A DNA stretch of 64,000 nucleotides from Streptomyces sp. CBMA29 (GTDB lineage: Bacteria > Actinomycetota > Actinomycetes > Streptomycetales > Streptomycetaceae), in the NCBI RefSeq assembly GCF_014596445.1, contig NZ_MECL01000028.1, positions 43,466 to 107,465 of the forward strand. The letters run 5' to 3'. A program made the translations under genes and the position numbers. Shown one piece after another: positions 26,469 through 35,539 of this stretch (positions are counted from its first letter, which is position 1; each line of letters opens with the position of its first letter). Below the pieces are notes generated by a model. The model had not been told where the DNA came from, did not search any database, and saw nothing but the letters and a program-made list of their open reading frames with translations.

Positions 26469-27977
26469 GTGCTCACCTGCACCGCGACCATCGACCCCGC
26501 CTTTGTCATCGCCCCGGTTCCGCCGCGCCTGTTCGGCTCGTTCGTCGAACACATGGGCCGGTGCGTCTACGGAGGCATATACGAGCCCGGCCATCCCGAG
26601 TCGGCCGTCGACGGACTGCGGCTCGACGTCATCAAGCTCACCCGTGAACTCGGCGTGAGCGCCGTCCGCTACCCCGGCGGCAACTTCGTGTCCGGCTACC
26701 GCTGGGAGGACGGCGTCGGCCCCCGCGACGAGCGCCAGGTCGCCCTCGACCTGGCCTGGCGCTCGCTCGAACCCAACACCTTCGGGCTCAACGAGTTCAT
26801 GGCCTGGGCCAGACAGACCGACATCGAACCGATCATGGCCGTCAACCTCGGCACCCGCGGCGTCGAGGACGCCTGCAACCTGCTCGAATACGCCAACTTC
26901 CCCGGCGGCACCCGCTACTCCGACCTGCGCATCGCCCACGGCGTCCGCGAACCGCACCGCATCAAGACCTGGTGCCTGGGCAACGAGATGGACGGGCCCT
27001 GGCAGGTCGGCCAGAAGACCGGTACCGAGTACGGCCGCCTGGCCGCCGAGACCGGGAAGGCCATGCGCCGCATCGACCCGTCCGTCGAACTCGTCGCCTG
27101 CGGCAGTTCCAACGAACGGATGCCGACCTTCGGCTCCTGGGAGGCCGACGTCCTGGACGAGGCGTACGACGTGGTCGACTACATCTCGCTGCACGCGTAC
27201 TTCGAGCAGCACGGCGACGACCGGGTGGGCTTCCTCGCCTCCGCTCAGGTCATGGACACCTTCATCGAGGGAGTCGTCGCCACCTGCGACCACATCGCCG
27301 CCAAGAAGCGCTCCCGCCGCAAGCTCCAGCTCTCCTTCGACGAGTGGAACCTCTGGTACGAGAGCCGGTTCGAGGGCCAGGACAACCTCGAATGGGCACA
27401 GGCGCCCCGGCTGATCGAGGACGAGTACACCGTCGAGGACGCCGTAGTCCTCGGCAACCTCCTGATGAGCCTGCTCCGGCACAGCGACCGGGTGACCATC
27501 GCCTGCCTCGCGCAGCTCGTCAACGTCATCGCGCCGATCCGCACCGAACCCGACACCGGGGCCTGGCGGCAGACGATCTTCTACCCCTTCGCCCTCACCG
27601 CCCGGCACGCCCGCGGTGAGGTCCTGCGCGTCGAGCCGGACTCACCCGTGCTGCACTCCACGACGCTCGGTGACGTCGCCGCCGTCGACGTCACCGCCAC
27701 CCGCGACCCCGAGACCGGCGAGACGACGATCTTCGCCGTCAACCGGGACGACACCCAGGCGGCCACCTTGCGGCTGCGGATGGCCGGCGCCGAGCACGAC
27801 GTCATCGAGCACGTCGTCCTCGGCGGGCAGGACCTGCTCGCCACGAATTCCAAGACGGCCCCCGGCCGCGTCGAGCCGCGCTCCAGCACCCGGCACTTCG
27901 TGGACGCAGGCGGGCTGTCCGCCGAGCTTCCGCCGGTCTCGTGGACGATGATCCGTACGGCGCCGGTCACGAGCTGA
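26469..27977 (+). CDS. Intracellular GH51 alpha-L-arabinofuranosidase
   Basis: A 502-residue enzyme without signal peptide, start GTG with CCGGAG immediately upstream. It begins PVPPRLFGSFVEHMGRCVYGGIYEPGHP, typical GH51. Acid/base Glu173 is in CLGNEMDGPW and nucleophile Glu292 in LSFDEWNLWYES; the C-terminal beta-domain starts near residue 380. It removes terminal non-reducing alpha-L-arabinofuranosyl units from imported arabino-oligosaccharides in the cytoplasm and so completes the work begun outside by the GH54 enzyme. The length is the normal 500 residues and all core motifs are present. Confidence 0.95.
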   Translation: MLTCTATIDPAFVIAPVPPRLFGSFVEHMGRCVYGGIYEPGHPESAVDGLRLDVIKLTRELGVSAVRYPGGNFVSGYRWEDGVGPRDERQVALDLAWRSLEPNTFGLNEFMAWARQTDIEPIMAVNLGTRGVEDACNLLEYANFPGGTRYSDLRIAHGVREPHRIKTWCLGNEMDGPWQVGQKTGTEYGRLAAETGKAMRRIDPSVELVACGSSNERMPTFGSWEADVLDEAYDVVDYISLHAYFEQHGDDRVGFLASAQVMDTFIEGVVATCDHIAAKKRSRRKLQLSFDEWNLWYESRFEGQDNLEWAQAPRLIEDEYTVEDAVVLGNLLMSLLRHSDRVTIACLAQLVNVIAPIRTEPDTGAWRQTIFYPFALTARHARGEVLRVEPDSPVLHSTTLGDVAAVDVTATRDPETGETTIFAVNRDDTQAATLRLRMAGAEHDVIEHVVLGGQDLLATNSKTAPGRVEPRSSTRHFVDAGGLSAELPPVSWTMIRTAPVTS

Positions 27978-28104
27978 TCCACCGGCCCCTCCGACTCCGT
28001 CCCCGCGCCGCCCGCCAGGGCCGCGCGCGGGGCAGGGCGGCGGCTCCCACGCATCCGCACGACCTTTTCGGCCCTCGTCCGAGATCCGGACATCGCGGCA
28101 GGTC

Positions 28105-28148
28105 TTGACAGAAGCCGGTAGGGATTACAGCCTATGGCAACGTTGTCA
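28105..28148 (+). promoter_or_regulatory. Promoter and LacI-type operator before the GH2 gene
   Basis: TTGACA at 28105-28110 is a full-consensus -35 box; a clear -10 is not obvious. TGGCAACGTTGTCA (28135-28148) is a 14-bp palindrome with central AACGTT and one mismatched pair, typical of LacI operators, at the expected start region and about 60 bp before the ATG. Which regulator binds is unknown. Confidence 0.55.
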
Positions 28149-28208
28149 TTTGAGTTGAGAGCCGGGCCGATCGTTCCGTCGGCTCATGTGGGATTGGACT
28201 TTTTGGAC

Positions 28209-31200
28209 ATGTCGGATCAGCCGCACCTTTCCCGGCGAAGGATCGTCGCCACCGGCTCCACCCTCCTGGCGGGCTTCGGCCTGGGCACCGCCTTTCCCAC
28301 GGCTGCCTCCGCTTCCACCCCGGCCCCCGTTGCCGGGCCCGCGGCGCCGTCGGGGACCGCCGCCGCGCGGGCCGAACTCGCCGCCTACCGTCCGATCACC
28401 GTGTCGTCCACGGACTACGCGCCCACGCCCGGCGAATTCGCGGTCGACGGGATCGGTACCGTCGGCGTACGCGGCACCGGCTGGCGGGCCGCGGCCGGCG
28501 ACCCGCAGTGGATCTGTGTCGACCTCCAGGCGGACTGCGAGGTCGACTCCGTGAAGCTGACCTTCGAGGCCACGGTGAACGACCCGGTCTTCACCCCCTC
28601 CGACAGCGGCAATCCGCGCGACAGCACCACAGGGCAGGAGATCCTGTCGAGCTGCGCGGTGGACTTCGTCATCGAGACCTCGCGCGACCAGCACGCCTGG
28701 ACCACCGTGTACCGGACCACCTCGGGCACCGGCGGAGTCGTGGACATCGCGCTGGACCGCAAGGTCACCGCGCGCTGGGTGCGGCTGACCGTGCGCAAGC
28801 GCTCCAACGCGAACCCGCTGGGCCTCAACGGCCTCGCGGTGTACGGCACTTCGCGCGCCCACCGCCCCGCCGCCACCGGCTGGACCGACTGGGGCACCCA
28901 TCACCACCAGGCCCCCGCGCTGAAGACCGCCGCCGACGGCACCGTACCGCTGGAGTCCGGCTGGACGCTGACCATGGACGACTGGGCGGGCGGCGAGGGC
29001 GCCGACCTGTCCCGTCCGTCGGTGGACACCAGCCGCTGGCTGCCCGCGACCGTGCCCGGCACGGTCCTGGCCTCGCTGGTCGAACAGGGCCACCTGCCCG
29101 ACCCGGTGTCCGGTCTCAACAACCTGCACATCCCCGAGGCGCTGTCCCGCCACTCGTGGTGGTACCGGCGCGGCTTCGACCTGCCCCGCGACCTGACGAC
29201 CGGCTCGGGCCGCCACATCTGGCTGGAGTTCGACGGCGTCAACCACACCGCGGACATCTGGCTGAACGGCAAGCGGGTCGGCGGCCTGACCTACCCCTTC
29301 GCCCGCTCCGCCCACGACGTGACGGGGCTGCTCACCGCCCGCGGCGAACAGGCCCTCGCCGTGAAGATCACCCCGATGCCGTTCCCCGGCAGCCCCGGCG
29401 ACAAGGGGCCGGCCGGACTGGCCTTCGTGGACGCGGGCGCCACCATGATGAACCGCAACTCGCCCACCTACCTGGCCTCCTCGGGCTGGGACTGGATGCC
29501 CGCCGTACGGGACCGCGTCTCCGGAATCTGGAACCACGTACGGCTGCGCTCCACCGGCCACGCCGTCATCGGCGACCCCCGCGTCGACACCGTCCTGCCC
29601 GGCCTGCCCGACACCCGCAGCGCGGAGGTGACGATCGTCGTCCCCGTGCGCAACGCCGACACCGCCGAGCGGCGCGTCACCGTCACCGCCGCCTTCGACG
29701 ACGTCAAGGTGACCCAGACGGTCACCGTGCCCGCGGGCGGCGGCAAGGACGTCACCTTCACCCCGTCCGTGTACGGCAAACTGCGGCTGCGCAACCCCAG
29801 GCTGTGGTGGCCCAACGGCTACGGCGAGGCCGCCCTGCACGACCTGACGCTGACCGCGACCGTCGACGGCCGCACCAGCGACCGGCGCACCACCCGGTTC
29901 GGCATCCGGCAGTTCGGCTACGAATTCGCCGTGCCGCTGCCCTTCACCGCGAGCGGCGACGCGTACACGCAGTCCGTCGACCTCGGGGCGCGGACCGCGC
30001 GTTATGTACGGGTGCGCTGCCTGACCCGCGCCACCGCCTGGGGCTCGTCGCTGTGGAGCCTGTCGGTGGTCAACAGCGCCGCGCCCGGCACCGACCTCGC
30101 GCTGCGCAAGACGGCCACCGCCTCGTCGGTCGACGAGGACGACCACCAGCCGGGCAATGTCACCGACGGCGACCAGGGCACCCGCTGGTCCTCGTCCTTC
30201 GAGGACGACCAGTGGGTCCAGGTCGACCTCGGCGCCCAAGTCGCCTTCGACCGCGTCGACCTGACGTGGGAGCAGGCGTACGCGCGCACGTACGTCGTCC
30301 AGGTCTCGGCCGACGGCTCGGCCTGGACCGATGCGAGGTCCGTCGACAACACCGCGGTCCCGCTGCCCTTCAACGGCGGCGACGCCAGCCTTCAGACCGA
30401 GGACTTCAGCGCGGTGACCGCCCGCTACGTACGGATCAACGGCGGTGCCCGCGCGACAAGTTGGGGCAACTCGCTGTGGACGCTCTCCGTGGTCGACAGT
30501 GCCAGGCCCGGCACCGACCTGGCACTCCACAAGACCGCCAGCGCCTCCTCCGAGGACTCCGGTGCCCCGGCGTCCAACGCCACCGACGGCAACCCCGGCT
30601 CCCGCTGGTCGTCGGAGTATCTGGACGACCAGTGGATCCAGGTCGACCTCGGCTCGCCCCAGAGCTTCGACCGCGTCGCCATCGTGTGGGAAGCGGCCTA
30701 CCCGAAGACGTACACGATCCAGGTGTCCGCCGACGCGAAGACCTGGACGGACGTGAAGTCCGTCGACAACACGCCCGAGCCGCTGAAGATCAGCGTCAAC
30801 GGCGTCCGGGTCTTCTGCCGCGGCGGCAACTGGGGCTGGGACGAACTGCTGCGCCGGATGCCCGCCGCGCGGATGGACGCGGCGGTGCGGATGCACCGCG
30901 ACATGAACTTCACGATGATCCGCAACTGGGTGGCCAGCAGCAACCGCGAGGAGTTCTTCGCCAGTTGCGACGAGCACGGTCTGCTGGTGTGGAACGACTT
31001 CCCCAACGCGTGGGGCATGGACCCGCCGGACCACCAGGCGTACAACGACCTGGCGCGCGACACCGTACGGCGCTACCGCGTCCACCCCAGCGTCGTCGTG
31101 TGGTGCGGGGCCAACGAGGGCAATCCGCCCGCCGCGATCGACACCGGCATGCGCGAGGCCGTCACCTCGCAGGCGCCCGGTGTGATGTACCAGAACAACT

Positions 31201-32300
31201 CCGCGGGCGGCATCATCACCGGCGGCGGCCCCTACGGATGGGTGGAGCCCGCGCGGTACTACGCGCCGTCCACGTACGGCAGCGGAAGCTTCGGCTTCCA
31301 CACCGAGATCGGCATGCCGGTGGTGTCCACGGCCGCCAGCATGCGCAATCTCGTCGGCGACGAGCCGGAGTGGCCGGTCGGCGGAGCGTGGTACTACCAC
31401 GACTGGAGCACGCGGGGGAATCAGGCGCCGCAGAACTACCAGGCCGCCATCGAGGCCCGTCTCGACACCGCCACCGGCCTCGACGACTTCGCGCGCAAGG
31501 CGCAGTTCGTCAACTACGAGAACACCCGCGCCATGTTCGAGGCGTGGAACGCCAACCTGTGGAAGGACGCCAGCGGCCTGATGCTGTGGATGTCCCACCC
31601 GGCGTGGCACAGCACGGTGTGGCAGACCTACGACTACGACTTCGACGTCAACGGCACCTACTACGGGGCCCGCAAGGCGTGCGAGGCGCTGCATGTCCAG
31701 GCCGACCCCGACAAGTGGCAGGTCATCGCGGTCAACCACACCCCGCACGCTGTCACCGGCGCCCGGGTGACGGCCGACTACTACGACCTCGACGGCCGCC
31801 GACTCGTCCCGGAACAGCGCAAGTTGGTGAACATCGCGCCGTCGTCGTCGGTCACCGCGTTCACCGCCGACCGGATGGACACCCTGCCGTCCTTCCACCT
31901 GCTCCGGCTCCGCCTGGAGGATCCGCTCGGCCGCGTGCTGTCCGAGAACACCTACTGGCGCTACCGCGACACCAAGGACATGCGGGTCCTGAACAAGGCC
32001 AAGCAGACCCGCCTGTCCACCGACCTCGGGCGCCTCACCCACTCCGGCGCCCGCCGCAGCCTCACCGCCACCGTCCGCAACCGCGGCTCCGCCGTCGCCG
32101 CCATGGTCCGGCTGTCCCTCCTGGACGACCACACCGGCGAGCGCGTCCTGCCCACTCTCTACAGCGACAACTACCTCTGGCTCCTGCCCGGCGAGTCCCG
32201 CACCCTCACCCTGACCTTCCCCGCCGCCGGCCTCCCCTCCTCCCGCCCCGCCCTGCGCACCGAGTCCTACACCGCCCCCACCACCCTCACCCGGCTCTGA
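28209..32300 (+). CDS. Giant secreted GH2 glycosidase interrupted by discoidin repeats
   Basis: A 1363-residue Tat-exported enzyme (SRRRIVATGSTLLAGFGLG; ATG 28209 chosen so that the twin-arginine signal is N-terminal). Layout: N-terminal F5/8-type domain (about 55-220), GH2 sugar-binding jelly roll (about 240-430), Ig-like domain (about 455-575), an inserted run of discoidin modules (about 577-860), then the GH2 barrel (VNGVRVFCRGGNWGWDELL onward) and C-terminal Ig-like domains. Acid/base Glu970 is in WCGANEGNPP and nucleophile Glu1033 in FHTEIGMP. The NE motif and QFVNYENTRAMFEAW resemble exo-beta-glucosaminidase and endo-beta-mannosidase relatives. Substrate unproven: chitosan, mannoside or glycoprotein glycan. 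Confidence 0.88.
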   Translation: MSDQPHLSRRRIVATGSTLLAGFGLGTAFPTAASASTPAPVAGPAAPSGTAAARAELAAYRPITVSSTDYAPTPGEFAVDGIGTVGVRGTGWRAAAGDPQWICVDLQADCEVDSVKLTFEATVNDPVFTPSDSGNPRDSTTGQEILSSCAVDFVIETSRDQHAWTTVYRTTSGTGGVVDIALDRKVTARWVRLTVRKRSNANPLGLNGLAVYGTSRAHRPAATGWTDWGTHHHQAPALKTAADGTVPLESGWTLTMDDWAGGEGADLSRPSVDTSRWLPATVPGTVLASLVEQGHLPDPVSGLNNLHIPEALSRHSWWYRRGFDLPRDLTTGSGRHIWLEFDGVNHTADIWLNGKRVGGLTYPFARSAHDVTGLLTARGEQALAVKITPMPFPGSPGDKGPAGLAFVDAGATMMNRNSPTYLASSGWDWMPAVRDRVSGIWNHVRLRSTGHAVIGDPRVDTVLPGLPDTRSAEVTIVVPVRNADTAERRVTVTAAFDDVKVTQTVTVPAGGGKDVTFTPSVYGKLRLRNPRLWWPNGYGEAALHDLTLTATVDGRTSDRRTTRFGIRQFGYEFAVPLPFTASGDAYTQSVDLGARTARYVRVRCLTRATAWGSSLWSLSVVNSAAPGTDLALRKTATASSVDEDDHQPGNVTDGDQGTRWSSSFEDDQWVQVDLGAQVAFDRVDLTWEQAYARTYVVQVSADGSAWTDARSVDNTAVPLPFNGGDASLQTEDFSAVTARYVRINGGARATSWGNSLWTLSVVDSARPGTDLALHKTASASSEDSGAPASNATDGNPGSRWSSEYLDDQWIQVDLGSPQSFDRVAIVWEAAYPKTYTIQVSADAKTWTDVKSVDNTPEPLKISVNGVRVFCRGGNWGWDELLRRMPAARMDAAVRMHRDMNFTMIRNWVASSNREEFFASCDEHGLLVWNDFPNAWGMDPPDHQAYNDLARDTVRRYRVHPSVVVWCGANEGNPPAAIDTGMREAVTSQAPGVMYQNNSAGGIITGGGPYGWVEPARYYAPSTYGSGSFGFHTEIGMPVVSTAASMRNLVGDEPEWPVGGAWYYHDWSTRGNQAPQNYQAAIEARLDTATGLDDFARKAQFVNYENTRAMFEAWNANLWKDASGLMLWMSHPAWHSTVWQTYDYDFDVNGTYYGARKACEALHVQADPDKWQVIAVNHTPHAVTGARVTADYYDLDGRRLVPEQRKLVNIAPSSSVTAFTADRMDTLPSFHLLRLRLEDPLGRVLSENTYWRYRDTKDMRVLNKAKQTRLSTDLGRLTHSGARRSLTATVRNRGSAVAAMVRLSLLDDHTGERVLPTLYSDNYLWLLPGESRTLTLTFPAAGLPSSRPALRTESYTAPTTLTRL

Positions 32301-32314
32301 CCCCGGGCGTGAGG

Positions 32315-32343
32315 CGGCGGCGGTGGGGTCTCCACCGCCGCCG
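32315..32343. terminator. Bidirectional terminator, 12-bp stem
   Basis: CGGCGGCGGTGG (32315-32326) pairs with CCACCGCCGCCG (32332-32343) across a 5-nt loop, between the converging GH2 and PstS-like genes. Confidence 0.75.
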
Positions 32344-32361
32344 GCCGGGCGGGAGCGAGGG

Positions 32362-33567
32362 TCAGGGGGCGGTGTCGATCTGCCGCAGACTGCCGGCCGC
32401 CTGGCCGGACCGCAGCGGCAGGAAGACCTGCTGCCCGGCGACCACCTGCTGACCCCGCTTGCTGAGGATGAAGCGCATCAGCTCCTCCATGACGGGGTCG
32501 AGCTGTTTGCCGGGGCGCTTGTTGACGTTGAAGTAGGTGACGCGGCTGAGGGGATAGGCGGTGGAGGCGACGTTCTCGTAGGTGGGGGCGTACGCGGGGG
32601 AGCCGGTGTGTTCGCTGAGGGACAGCACCTTGACGGCCTGGTCGACGTAGGCAAGGCCGGTGTAGCCGATGGCGTAGGGGTCGTCCTTGACGTCCTTGGC
32701 GATGTTGAAGACGGTCTTCTCCCAGTGGACGGCCGGGTCGGCCGGGGTGGAGCCGTCGGCGGCGCCGGGGCGCCACTCACCGCGCTTGCCGTCGGTGTTG
32801 AGCACGCGCTGGCGGAAGAACTCCTCGAAGCCGTTCCAGGGCTGGAGGCCCACGATGTGGATCGGCTTGTCGGCCCAGTCGCCGGTGAGTCCGAGGTCGC
32901 CCCAGGTCGTGGCGGCCTTGCCGCCGTGGTTCCGGGTGGTGGACAGCGCCGCGTCGAGCTGGTCGAAGGAGAGCTTGTCGAGCGGATTGTCCTTGTTGAC
33001 GATGACGCCGACGGAGTCCAGGAACCCGTAGTGACGGTAACTGCCGCCGGAGACCGGCACGCTCAGCGGGTCGTAGCCGAAGGCGTCGTGGAATCCGTCG
33101 ATGTCCGAGGGCTTCAGCTCACGGGAGACGAAGACGCAGTCGAGATTGCCCTTGATCAGCTCCAGCGCGCCGAGGCTGCCCGCGTAGGGCGGGTTCACCG
33201 CGATGTGGACCTTGGGGTACTGCTTCTCGAACTCCTTGATCCACTTCTTGGAGAGGTCCGCCAGCACATCGGAGGCGCCGCACTGGTAGTCGCCGTGCAG
33301 GGAGTTCTTCGGCTTGGCCCGGTACGGGCGCAGCCCGGAGTCGAGTGAGGGCTGGAGGAGTTCGGGAGTGGGCAGCGGGCGGCCGTGGGCCTGGTTGTAC
33401 GCGTCCTGCTCGTCGGTCTGCGGAGTGACGGCCTTTTGCGGGGCGACGGCCCAGTTCGTCAGATGGTCGGCGTTGTTGTCGGAACTGGCCGTGCTGGTCA
33501 GGGTTGCGGTCACCACCAGCGCGGAGGTGAGGGCGAGGGTGGCAGCCCCACGAAGTAGTGGTCTCAC
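32362..33567 (-). CDS. PstS-like phosphate-binding protein, secreted
   Basis: A 401-residue exported protein of the phosphate-binding PBP superfamily: GDYQCGASDVLADLSKKWIKEFEKQ split around the strand-turn-helix, NPPYAGSLGALELIKGNLDCVFVSRELKP, VGVIVNKDNPLDKLSFDQLD, DPYAIGYTGLAYV, LMRFILSKRGQQVV. The GTG at 33567 is preferred because GGGAG lies 7 bp upstream; the ATG at 33600 has none. The signal peptide ends without a lipobox Cys, whereas true PstS is a lipoprotein. No pstCAB genes accompany it, so a classical transport role is doubtful; phosphate or phospho-sugar scavenging at the surface is only a guess. Confidence 0.82.
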   Translation of the reverse strand: MRPLLRGAATLALTSALVVTATLTSTASSDNNADHLTNWAVAPQKAVTPQTDEQDAYNQAHGRPLPTPELLQPSLDSGLRPYRAKPKNSLHGDYQCGASDVLADLSKKWIKEFEKQYPKVHIAVNPPYAGSLGALELIKGNLDCVFVSRELKPSDIDGFHDAFGYDPLSVPVSGGSYRHYGFLDSVGVIVNKDNPLDKLSFDQLDAALSTTRNHGGKAATTWGDLGLTGDWADKPIHIVGLQPWNGFEEFFRQRVLNTDGKRGEWRPGAADGSTPADPAVHWEKTVFNIAKDVKDDPYAIGYTGLAYVDQAVKVLSLSEHTGSPAYAPTYENVASTAYPLSRVTYFNVNKRPGKQLDPVMEELMRFILSKRGQQVVAGQQVFLPLRSGQAAGSLRQIDTAP

Positions 33568-33873
33568 GGTGCTCTCCCGGATGATGGACGCGAACGGCAC
33601 GGAACACCGGACGGGCCGTGACGGCCCGTCCCTCGTGTCCTGCCGTGATGACGAAGCGAGACGCTAGGTCGCGGCTGTCGGCAGCGGCCAGACGTCCGCG
33701 GGAAAATGCGAGTTGATCGCGCTTTTGCTCGTTGTGCCCGCCCGCCACCGAGCCCTGCTGAACCCGCGCGCGGACGTACGAGGCTGTGTGCGCGACGGGC
33801 GGCGGTGGGGGAATCCGCAGGTCAGTCCCACCCCCGCCGTCGGCCGACGGCGGGGGACACGGACAATGGGGGC
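33568..33873. other. Divergent intergenic region
   Basis: 306 bp between the PstS-like gene and the next plus-strand gene. I looked for PHO-box-type direct repeats and saw none that convince. GTCGGCCGACGGCGG around 33839 is an imperfect G+C-rich palindrome next to the plus-strand start. Confidence 0.45.
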
Positions 33874-34683
33874 ATGGATTCGGTGGATATACGTTTTTCG
33901 CGTGACGAGCTGATCGACCATCTGCGACGGACCCGCATCGCCGGGGATGTCGCCACCCCGCGGCAGGGGAATCTGCGGCACTACAGCGAGCTGGTGAAGG
34001 GGAACCGGCGCTTCTGGCTGGGGCTGGAACTGGGGGAGCGGTGGACCGAGGAGACGGTGCTGGCCGTGATGGCCGAGCGCGTCGGGGTGGTGGCCGACCC
34101 CGGACACCTCCAGGGGCAGGACACCATCGACGCGCGGCTCACCGTGGACGGACTCGACCGGATGGCGGCCGTCCTGCGGGAGGCGGCGCGGCAGCGGTGG
34201 CGGGTCCTGGTCGCCACCGGGCACCCGGGCGGGCTGCTCGATGTGCACCAGGCCGTCGCGCGGGCGCTGCGCGCGGCCGGCGCCACCGTCGTCGCCATTC
34301 CCAAGGGCCTGTCCACCACCGAGGGTGACGACGACTCCTACGGCGACGTGCGCCAGTTCGGCAGCGTCGCCGTACTGGAGGACGGCGCCACCTTGTGGCA
34401 CACCCACGCGCCGCAGCCGATGTCGGCCATTCTCGACGCGCTGACCGCCGCGGGCGAGCCGCTGCCCGACCTGGTGGTGGCCGACCACGGCTGGGCGGGC
34501 CGCGCGGGACAGCGCGGGATCAGGACCGTCGCCTTCGCCGACTGCAACGACCCGGCGCTCTTCCTCGGCGAGGCGGAGGGCACCATCGCGGTGACCGTCC
34601 CGCTCGACGACCACGTGGTGGACCCGCAGGCGTACGAGCCGATGACCGCCTATCTGCTGTCGGAGGCCGGCCTCACCGCCTGA
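33874..34683 (+). CDS. Conserved protein of unknown function (phosphatase-like?)
   Basis: A 269-residue cytoplasmic protein; ATG 33874 has GGGGG 3-7 bp upstream, while the ATG at 33866 is out of frame. The central part has an alternating strand/helix pattern with [47 protein letters not shown] and [19 protein letters not shown], suggesting a Rossmann-like sandwich. It resembles proteins often annotated simply as phosphatases in streptomycetes, but I see no diagnostic HAD, PHP or PAP motif. His/Asp-rich GHPGG and ADHGW are candidate metal ligands. Neighbours (PstS-like protein, MsrA) give only weak context. Confidence 0.6.
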   Translation: MDSVDIRFSRDELIDHLRRTRIAGDVATPRQGNLRHYSELVKGNRRFWLGLELGERWTEETVLAVMAERVGVVADPGHLQGQDTIDARLTVDGLDRMAAVLREAARQRWRVLVATGHPGGLLDVHQAVARALRAAGATVVAIPKGLSTTEGDDDSYGDVRQFGSVAVLEDGATLWHTHAPQPMSAILDALTAAGEPLPDLVVADHGWAGRAGQRGIRTVAFADCNDPALFLGEAEGTIAVTVPLDDHVVDPQAYEPMTAYLLSEAGLTA

Positions 34684-34833
34684 GGCACGCGCGACCCCGT
34701 ACAACGCGCCGGTACGAGCGCGCCCTGTCCCGTACGACCCCGCCGCCGGCAGCCGCGTCACCCCGGCGGGACACACCGGCCGCCCACGGCCAGTACGCTT
34801 CCCGTGGGTGCCCGAAGCACCGCAGACACCGCC

Positions 34834-34862
34834 GCGGACGCCCCGGAACACGGGGCGTCCGC
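34834..34862. terminator. 12-bp stem hairpin before msrA
   Basis: GCGGACGCCCCG (34834-34845) pairs with CGGGGCGTCCGC (34851-34862), 5-nt loop. It ends 24 bp before the msrA ribosome site, so it separates msrA from the preceding gene or acts on the msrA leader. Confidence 0.65.
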
Positions 34863-34898
34863 CGTGTGTTACCGCCATGGAACACGAGGAGGACTGAG

Positions 34899-35411
34899 AT
34901 GACCGCTCAGACACAGAAGGCCGTCCTCGCCGGCGGATGTTTCTGGGGCATGCAGGACCTGATCCGACGCCTGCCCGGCGTGACGGACACCCGGGTCGGG
35001 TACGCGGGCGGCGACGTGCCGAACCCCACGTACCGCAACCACGGCACCCACGCCGAGTCGATCGAGATCACCTACGACCCGGAGCGGACCGACTACCGGG
35101 CGCTGCTGGAGTTCTTCTTCCAGATCCACGACCCGAGCACGAAGAACCGCCAGGGCAACGACATGGGTCTCAGTTACCGGTCGGCCGTCTTCTACGAGGA
35201 CGACGAGCAAAAGCGCGTCGCCGAGGACACGATCGCCGACGTCGACGCCTCCGGCCTGTGGCCCGGCAAGGTCGTCACCGAGGTGTCGCCCGCCGGTACC
35301 TTCTGGGAGGCCGAGCCCGAGCACCAGGACTACCTGGAGCGCTACCCCGACGGCTACACCTGCCACTACGTACGCCCCGGCTGGCGTCTGCCCGCCCGTA
35401 CCAAGGACTGA
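34899..35411 (+). CDS. msrA: Peptide-methionine (S)-S-oxide reductase MsrA
   Basis: A 170-residue cytosolic enzyme that reduces the S-epimer of methionine sulfoxide in proteins. The catalytic Cys is in [14 protein letters not shown], the active-site Tyr/Glu pattern in [12 protein letters not shown] and [21 protein letters not shown], with [14 protein letters not shown] and [23 protein letters not shown] downstream; the latter Cys is a candidate resolving residue. GAGGAGGA lies 7 bp before the ATG. Length and motifs are standard. No msrB gene is adjacent. Confidence 0.96.
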   Translation: MTAQTQKAVLAGGCFWGMQDLIRRLPGVTDTRVGYAGGDVPNPTYRNHGTHAESIEITYDPERTDYRALLEFFFQIHDPSTKNRQGNDMGLSYRSAVFYEDDEQKRVAEDTIADVDASGLWPGKVVTEVSPAGTFWEAEPEHQDYLERYPDGYTCHYVRPGWRLPARTKD

Positions 35412-35539
35412 CGCCCGGGGCACCCGGCGCCGCCGGTTACCGCTTCCGGCCTTTCCCCGATGGCCCTGCGACGCCCCATTGATAGCGTCGGAGCGGGGCG
35501 CGTACAGTGCGCGCGGCGACTCGTATCCGGGGAGGCCAG

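Noticed and set aside
28146..32132. A 1328-codon minus-strand open frame opposite the GH2 gene
   Set aside because: It mirrors the GH2 codon bias, has no domain or ribosome site, and is a typical antisense frame of high-G+C DNA.
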